Below, piece by piece: positions 16,265 through 21,168 of a stretch of 31,509 nucleotides of DNA. How positions within the stretch are numbered: position 1 is the stretch's first letter; every line of letters begins with the position of its first letter. Both the position numbers and the translations under genes were made by a program. This stretch comes from a virus. Location of the stretch: the IMG/VR virus record IMGVR_UViG_3300037493_003209, positions 1-31,509 of that record; one strand, given 5' to 3'. A model generated the notes under the pieces. It was not told the DNA's origin and ran no database searches. It was given only the letters and a program-made list of their open reading frames with translations.

Positions 16265-17943
16265 TAACATTAGTAACAGGTTTATGGGATATAGGTAGAG
16301 GAGACCTTGATGAAGGTTGGTCAAGATCATACCAACACTATTTAGATAAATTCAAAGAGTTGTTAAGTGTTAACAATAACCTCATCATTTTTGGCGATCA
16401 AGAGTTAAAAACTTTTGTGTCTCAACACAGAGATGATAGTAATACCCAATTTATTTTGAGAGATTTAAGTTGGTTTAAAAATAATGAATACTATCCCATC
16501 ATACAATCAATACGAACAAATTCCGAATGGTTTAATCAAGTTGGTTGGTTAGGAGGATCAACACAATCAAAATTGGAAATGTATAATCCTTTAGTTATGT
16601 CTAAAGTATTCTTACTTAACGATGCAAAAATATTGGATAAGTTTAATTCTAACAAAATGTTTTGGATTGATGCTGGTTTAACAAATACCATTCATCCAGG
16701 TTATTTTACTCACGATAAAGTTTTGGATAAAATTGAGAAGTTATCAGATAAGTTTTTATTTGTCTGTTTTCCATATAAAGCAGAAACTGAAGTTCATGGG
16801 TTTAATTATGAGGAAATGAAACGACTAACAAACGCATCTCCCGATATTGTTTGTCGTGGAGGATTTTTTGGTGGAGATAAGGATACAATATCACAAATGA
16901 ATAGTTTGTATTATGGAATATTATTGGATACCCTTAAACGGGGATTTATGGGGACGGAAGAAAGTTTATTTACAATCCTTACTTATCAATATCCAAGTTT
17001 AATTGATTATTGTGAAATCAATTCAGATGGTTTAGTTTATAAGTTTTTTGAGGATGTTAAAGATAATACAACAAATGTTAAAAATTTTAATTCAAACCCC
17101 ATTGTTAATAAAACCAATAATAATAGGTTAGACACTTCAAAAGTTGGTCTTTATGTTCTAACTTTTAATTCCCCCAATCAGTTTGAAACTTTGATTAAAA
17201 GTATGTTAGAGTATGATTCTGATTTTATTAATAAACCAAAAAAATTCTTATTGGATAATTCGACAGATTTATCAACAACTCCGAAATATATTGAGTTATG
17301 TAAGGAACATAATTTTGAACACATTAAAAAAGACAATATTGGAATTATGGGTGGTAGGATATTCGTAGCTGAACATTTTAATGAAACTGATTTGGATTTT
17401 CAAATTTTTTTCGAAGAAGATATGACTTTATATCCAAAAAAAAGTGAGGTTTGTAGAAATGGATTTCCTCGTTATGTTGATAAATTATATCAAAAATCGT
17501 TAGAGATAATTACAAAAGAAAACTTTGATTTTTTAAAATATTCCTTCACCGAGTTCTACGGTTCGAATGATACACAGTTCTCGTGGTATAACACATCTCA
17601 GGATTTTAGACAATCACATTGGCCTAATAACCCTAAATTACCCGTTCAGGGATTAGACCCCAATACACCAAAAACAGAATTTAAAAATATTAAAACACAT
17701 AAAGGATTACCTTATGTTAATGGTGAAATCTATTTATGTAATTGGCCAATTATATTAACAAAACAGGGCAATTATAAGTGTTATTTAGAAACGAAATGGC
17801 AATTTAGTTACGAACAAACTAGTATGTCATACGTTTATCAAGAAACTGTGAAAGGGAATATAAACCCGGGTTTATTATTATTGTCACCAATAGAACACAT
17901 ACGTTACGAACATTACGATGGATCATTAAGAAAAGAAAGTTAA
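16261..17943 (+). CDS. Two-domain glycosyltransferase: HtrL/YibB-like plus GT-A domain
   Basis: This 560-residue protein looks like a natural fusion. The N-terminal half (about 1-265) starts MITLVTGLWDIGRGD and has FWIDAGLTNTIHPGYF and a GGFFGG loop, matching the HtrL/YibB (WlaTC-type) family of putative glycosyltransferases. After an Asn-rich linker (about 268-290), the C-terminal half begins VGLYVLTFNSPNQFETLIKS, typical of a GT-A (GT2-like) Rossmann start. It has an acidic FFEEDM metal site and a late region (VNGEIYLCNWPIILTK). Such two-domain enzymes can add successive sugars. The stop overlaps the convergent HNH gene stop within TTAA at 17940-17943. HtrL assignment is good; the second domain's specificity is unknown. 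Confidence 0.7.
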   Translation: MITLVTGLWDIGRGDLDEGWSRSYQHYLDKFKELLSVNNNLIIFGDQELKTFVSQHRDDSNTQFILRDLSWFKNNEYYPIIQSIRTNSEWFNQVGWLGGSTQSKLEMYNPLVMSKVFLLNDAKILDKFNSNKMFWIDAGLTNTIHPGYFTHDKVLDKIEKLSDKFLFVCFPYKAETEVHGFNYEEMKRLTNASPDIVCRGGFFGGDKDTISQMNSLYYGILLDTLKRGFMGTEESLFTILTYQYPSLIDYCEINSDGLVYKFFEDVKDNTTNVKNFNSNPIVNKTNNNRLDTSKVGLYVLTFNSPNQFETLIKSMLEYDSDFINKPKKFLLDNSTDLSTTPKYIELCKEHNFEHIKKDNIGIMGGRIFVAEHFNETDLDFQIFFEEDMTLYPKKSEVCRNGFPRYVDKLYQKSLEIITKENFDFLKYSFTEFYGSNDTQFSWYNTSQDFRQSHWPNNPKLPVQGLDPNTPKTEFKNIKTHKGLPYVNGEIYLCNWPIILTKQGNYKCYLETKWQFSYEQTSMSYVYQETVKGNINPGLLLLSPIEHIRYEHYDGSLRKES

Positions 17944-18824
17944 ATTAATAATTTACCACCTTTTTTTAAATTATCATCAGACCATAGAGGTTGAAGATTT
18001 GTGTAATGACAAAGTTTATATATTTCTTCTTCAGTTTTTGCTGACGATAATGGTATTATGTGGTCAATATGCCAACCATATTGACTGTGGTTAACCCAAG
18101 ACATTCCTTCGGTAAATTTGTTCTCAAGATATTCCTTTAGATATTGAGGGGTACAACCAACAATATCAAATGTCTTATTATTTTTTACAATGTTTTTAGA
18201 TTTTAGAAAATTATAAACTCTAGATCTAACGGTCGTTTTTAATCGAAAAATTGGGTCAATAAATAATTTATTTTTTCTATATTTTTTAGTTAATGTTTTT
18301 ATTTTTTCCGGATTATCAACCTTATATTGTTTATTATAAATTTTATAATACTCTTTATATTTTTCAATATTATTTTTTTTGTAATTTTTAGTATTTTCTT
18401 TTACTCTATCAATATTATTTTGATAATATTTTTTAGATAGTTCATTTAACTTATCTTTGTTATTGTCTCTAAATATTTTTGATTTATCGGATATTAGTTC
18501 TTTATTATTTTTATAATACTTTTTGTTTCTTTCTTTGACTTTATCGTTATTTTTTATAAAATAATCTTTGTGATAATTTTTAATTTTTTCTTTATTATCT
18601 TCTCTATATTTTTTAGTACGTTCAGTTATTTTATCAACATTTTTTTCATAATATTCTTTATGATAGTTTTGACTATTTTCAAAGTTATTACGATAATACT
18701 TTTTTCTATATTCCGTTAAACATATTTTACACCAAGATTGTAATGTGTTTTTAGAATTATTTCTCTTATTAAATTCGCAAACCCCCTTTTCTTCCTTACA
18801 TTTACTACATATCTTTGTTTCCAT
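17940..18824 (-). CDS. HNH homing endonuclease with zinc ribbon and 15-residue repeats
   Basis: This 294-residue protein has an N-terminal zinc-ribbon-like pair CSKC (6-9) and CKIC (32-35). Then comes a long Lys/Asn/Tyr-rich region of about eight 15-residue repeats of the form K-K-Y-x-x-x-N-x-x-K-x-K-x-x-x (about 40-165). The C-terminal HNH nuclease has WHIDHIIPLS (251-260), HYTNLQPLW (273-281) and a closing N-L-K-K-G. Such free-standing nucleases cut phage genomes lacking them and spread by repair. The repeats probably form an extended basic helix for DNA contacts. It sits opposite to the glycosyltransferase operon, its start overlaps the RHH gene by 20 bases, and its stop overlaps the convergent gene. 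Confidence 0.83.
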   Translation of the reverse strand: METKICSKCKEEKGVCEFNKRNNSKNTLQSWCKICLTEYRKKYYRNNFENSQNYHKEYYEKNVDKITERTKKYREDNKEKIKNYHKDYFIKNNDKVKERNKKYYKNNKELISDKSKIFRDNNKDKLNELSKKYYQNNIDRVKENTKNYKKNNIEKYKEYYKIYNKQYKVDNPEKIKTLTKKYRKNKLFIDPIFRLKTTVRSRVYNFLKSKNIVKNNKTFDIVGCTPQYLKEYLENKFTEGMSWVNHSQYGWHIDHIIPLSSAKTEEEIYKLCHYTNLQPLWSDDNLKKGGKLLI

Positions 18825-18960
18825 AGTACTCTTTTAATAATTTATTAAGTAATGTTGATTTTTTGATTTTTTCTTTAACCATTCTGTCAAATAAATCACG
18901 ATCTAAACTTATACCAAATTTAACTTTTCTGTCTTCCTCTAATTTTGTTGGTCTTGCCAT
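18805..18960 (-). CDS. Small ribbon-helix-helix DNA-binding protein (51 aa)
   Basis: This small gene was found by translating the gap upstream of the HNH gene. The protein starts MARPTKLEEDRKVKFGISLD and continues RDLFDRMVKEKIKKSTLLNK, ending with LLKEYYGNKDM. A short basic N-terminus, one beta strand (VKFGISLD) and two helices separated by a KKST turn are the ribbon-helix-helix (CopG/Arc/MetJ) plan, with the expected length. It should bind DNA as a dimer and could repress its own promoter and the overlapping HNH gene, which begins inside its last codons in another frame. It starts 4 bases after a TATTTATA box on the minus strand. Confidence 0.68.
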   Translation of the reverse strand: MARPTKLEEDRKVKFGISLDRDLFDRMVKEKIKKSTLLNKLLKEYYGNKDM

Positions 18961-19058
18961 ATTATATAAATATCTCGTTTATTGTTAAAGTTTCACCATA
19001 ACTAATAATAAATAAAAAATATTTTTGTTTTATCAAGTATTTATAGTAAAAAATATAA
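18961..19058. promoter_or_regulatory. Divergent promoter region between RHH-HNH pair and virion gene
   Basis: This 98-bp AT-rich gap separates divergent genes. It carries TATTTATA boxes facing each way: minus strand 18965-18972 before the RHH gene, and plus strand 19038-19045 before 19059. There is also an A-tract/T-tract inverted stretch near 19012-19028 (AAAAAATATTTTT). It is a natural place for RHH repressor binding. No recognised sigma-70 hexamers are evident. Confidence 0.35.
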
Positions 19059-19631
19059 ATGGAATTCTACCTTAAACGAAATGCTACGTTACCCGTTTTA
19101 AAACTCCAAGTAGCGAAAGACGGAAGAAGTGACTATAATAAATTTATGGATATGATCGAAACATCGGCGATTTTCTTTTCTATGGTGAATACTGAAACGG
19201 GAATACCTAAGATCACAACAAGGGCTGCAGGGTTTGTTGAAAAAACACAACTTGAACCAAATGCAACTCCCGAATATTATATCTATTATAAATTTACATC
19301 AAGGGATACAAATAAAGTTGGTAGATATGAAGGTCAATTTTTATTAAGAAATAATGATGGGACATTAATTTTACCAATCAGAGAACAATTATTTATCAAT
19401 ATTCAAGAAAGTTTTATTGCTGACGACCTACCTTACGAGAATTGTTATGTTGTTGATTTTCCTTGTTGTGGGGGGTCAAATATTATACCAACACCTCCGT
19501 GTCCCCCATGTTCGGCATGTCCATCACCTAGTCCAACACCAACACCAACCCCAACACCTAGTCCAACACCTAATGATTTTGTCGTTTTAGACATACCAGA
19601 AGATGATGTAAACTTTGGGTTAATATTTTAA
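19059..19631 (+). CDS. Baseplate/fibre-type virion protein with Thr-Pro linker
   Basis: This 190-residue protein has an N-terminal beta-rich domain (about 1-120). It includes FYLKRNATLPVLKLQVAKDG, a MVNTETG turn, YYIYYKF and GRYEGQFLLRNNDG, and closes IREQLFINIQESF. The overall plan (polymer-like strand, D-G-x, then G-x-Y-E-x-Q-F) resembles BppU-type baseplate N-terminal domains, though I hold this lightly. A Cys cluster follows (CCGG, CPPCSACP). Then comes a Thr/Ser-Pro linker (about 150-172) like those of the 1442 and 12925 genes, and a short acidic tail. It starts 13 bases after a TATTTATA box. Confidence 0.55.
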   Translation: MEFYLKRNATLPVLKLQVAKDGRSDYNKFMDMIETSAIFFSMVNTETGIPKITTRAAGFVEKTQLEPNATPEYYIYYKFTSRDTNKVGRYEGQFLLRNNDGTLILPIREQLFINIQESFIADDLPYENCYVVDFPCCGGSNIIPTPPCPPCSACPSPSPTPTPTPTPSPTPNDFVVLDIPEDDVNFGLIF

Positions 19632-19641
19632 AATTATAAGA

Positions 19642-19653
19642 TATTTATAAATA
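19642..19653 (+). promoter_or_regulatory. TATTTATA / TATAAATA double box before the LCIB-like gene
   Basis: TATTTATA (19642-19649) overlaps TATAAATA (19646-19653). The second is the exact T4 late-promoter octamer, 11 bases before the ATG at 19665. Because the motif is nearly palindromic, strand and type cannot be fixed by eye. It may drive the gene at 19665. Confidence 0.35.
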
Positions 19654-19664
19654 AAAAGAAAAAT

Positions 19665-20756
19665 ATGATACAAGGGATAAGAATTACAAGTCAAAATTTA
19701 TCGGGGGATACCGCTAATGTTACTTTTAACCCACAAACGGGTGGTACAATTGATTTAGGTACACAAACAATACCTTTTAATAATATCACAAATTATCCTT
19801 ATGGTACTTATGAATTATTTGTACCTGAATTTAATTACACGTATGATGTAATTGTTCCGGCACCACAAAACGGACAGGACGCATATACAACAACAGTTAG
19901 AGATGTTACCATAGATGGTGGGTTAAAACCATTCTCAGGATCGGTGTTATCTGAAGTATGGGGAACATATACAACTGAATATATAACAAATCAAGGAATA
20001 CCATCAACATCTATTGTATTGGCTGAAGGTATTTGTTCTGATGATGTTGACGCATCAAAAGTACCATCAAATATTGGTCAATGGCCAAATAGTATTAATT
20101 CGTTTTTAGGTCCATTTATGTCAGGTGGATTGGCGGGATATCCATTTGTGGGTAGTGTTGGTTTTGGGGCATTTGCGAGTCACGTAGCCGCAAGTGGTGT
20201 TACCGAAACAAATGCAACTTTATTTGTTACAAGTATGCCACACATTGGTGTTACCGAAGATGGTCGTTCAGGAAGAATGTTACGTAGAGGTAAATCTGAT
20301 AGTTTAACTGATAATACCTGTGGAGCAGTTTGGGGAGCAATTAACCAAGTTGTAAATGTTTTATCTGCACCTCCAAGTCAAAGTAATCCACCATTTGATA
20401 ATGGTAATTACTCTTTTTGGAAATTAACAGATATTTTATGGGACTTTAAATCTACTTTAAGTGGATTTACAGGAACTACTGAAGAGATTTATAATAAGCA
20501 AATGATATTTGCCACAGAAGTAATTAGAGATGCTGCATATGAATATATTATTGATGTTTTACCAAGTCAAGTAACGGGTAACACACAAAACGATGTGTAT
20601 TTTTTGAGTGGTATTTTTATCAATACTGATGTTATTCCTGACAGTACATTACAATTTGAATCTTATGTTGTTGTTGATAAAGTTATGAAATATGTATTTG
20701 GTATTGGTTGGAGTGATATTACTGGTAGTTATATGGCTGGATTACCAATAGATTAA
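19665..20756 (+). CDS. Virion-type protein with LCIB-like (beta-carbonic-anhydrase-like) domain
   Basis: This protein has 363 residues. Residues about 1-62 repeat the small beta domain of the 1442 gene (V-T-F-N-P-Q...T-I-P-F...Y-G-T-Y-E-L-F-V-P), suggesting a common attachment module. The rest resembles LCIB-type proteins, a group related to beta-carbonic anhydrases. It has GICSDDVD (122-129), with a Cys-x-Asp like the beta-CA zinc and Asp motif. GGLAGYPFVGSVGFGAFASH follows (154-173), then MPHIGVTEDGRSGRM (191-205) and NTCGAVWGAI (217-226). C124, H173 or H193, and C219 are candidate zinc ligands. The reaction would be CO2 hydration, but many family members are untested. The flanking genes are virion-like and the leader is AT-only. 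Resemblance is recognised from memory of the family. Confidence 0.6.
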   Translation: MIQGIRITSQNLSGDTANVTFNPQTGGTIDLGTQTIPFNNITNYPYGTYELFVPEFNYTYDVIVPAPQNGQDAYTTTVRDVTIDGGLKPFSGSVLSEVWGTYTTEYITNQGIPSTSIVLAEGICSDDVDASKVPSNIGQWPNSINSFLGPFMSGGLAGYPFVGSVGFGAFASHVAASGVTETNATLFVTSMPHIGVTEDGRSGRMLRRGKSDSLTDNTCGAVWGAINQVVNVLSAPPSQSNPPFDNGNYSFWKLTDILWDFKSTLSGFTGTTEEIYNKQMIFATEVIRDAAYEYIIDVLPSQVTGNTQNDVYFLSGIFINTDVIPDSTLQFESYVVVDKVMKYVFGIGWSDITGSYMAGLPID

Positions 20757-20764
20757 AATAAAAA

Positions 20765-20784
20765 TAAATAAATAAATAAATAAA
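20765..20784 (+). repeat. (TAAA)5 tetranucleotide tract in a gene leader
   Basis: Five perfect TAAA units sit 7 bases before the ATG at 20792. A period-4 TAAA tract places a TAA stop in all three frames, separating this gene from upstream translation. It also supplies the A-rich leader favoured for initiation in Bacteroidota. Slippage could change leader length. Confidence 0.7.
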
Positions 20785-20791
20785 AACAAAA

Positions 20792-21028
20792 ATGAAAGTA
20801 GAAATTGCAAACCCAAAAACTATGGTTGTTGTTGCTGAACAAACAAAAACATTTAACACATTAACAATCAGACGTATGGTTGATTTCCCAGGACAAAAAA
20901 AGGTTATCGTTCATATTGAGGAAGCAAACGAACCTGTTGTATTATGGGAAGGTGCTGCTTATGATGCTATTGGTGAATGGACAAACGCTGATGTTATTGC
21001 TAAATTAAACACACTTTACGCGGCATAA
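20792..21028 (+). CDS. Small phage protein of unknown function (78 aa)
   Basis: The product begins MKVEIANPKTMVVVAEQTKT and contains LTIRRMVDFPGQKKVIVHIE, then VVLWEGAAYDAIGEWTNADV and a short C-terminal helix. It is compact, alpha/beta, soluble, with no Cys and no membrane segment. I recognise the style from small proteins next to virion genes but no function. Its purine-rich leader, and the strong hairpin just after its stop, suggest a well-expressed last gene of a transcription unit. Confidence 0.6.
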   Translation: MKVEIANPKTMVVVAEQTKTFNTLTIRRMVDFPGQKKVIVHIEEANEPVVLWEGAAYDAIGEWTNADVIAKLNTLYAA

Positions 21029-21037
21029 GAAATATTT

Positions 21038-21092
21038 AATATCCCCCGATGTTATTTAATGTTGGGGGGATATTGATAACCAACCTTTTTTA
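21038..21092 (+). terminator. Rho-independent-type terminator
   Basis: AATATCCCCC (21038-21047) pairs perfectly with GGGGGATATT (21065-21074) around a 17-base loop. A run of T follows at 21086-21091. It lies 10 bases after the stop of the 20792 gene and before the polymerase gene, so it should end the virion-gene transcript. The T-run starts about 11 bases after the stem, a little further than usual. Confidence 0.65.
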
Positions 21093-21117
21093 TAATATAT
21101 TTAAGTGTATAAGGTAA

Positions 21118-21168
21118 ATGTCGGCAAGTACGACAGATAATGAACCAAACTTAAATATATTAAAATGA
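21118..21168 (+). CDS. Possible 16-codon leader peptide overlapping the polymerase start
   Basis: An ATG at 21118 opens a 16-residue frame (MSASTTDNEPNLNILK) whose TGA overlaps the polymerase ATG as ATGA. This is the same junction style as confirmed coupled genes at 743 and 16261. It could couple or tune polymerase translation. A chance frame this short is also plausible. Confidence 0.3.
   Translation: MSASTTDNEPNLNILK

Noticed and set aside
21073-21096. Sigma-70-like promoter TTGATA ... TATAAT before the polymerase
   Set aside because: The two hexamers are only 12 bases apart and overlap the terminator; too close for a normal promoter.
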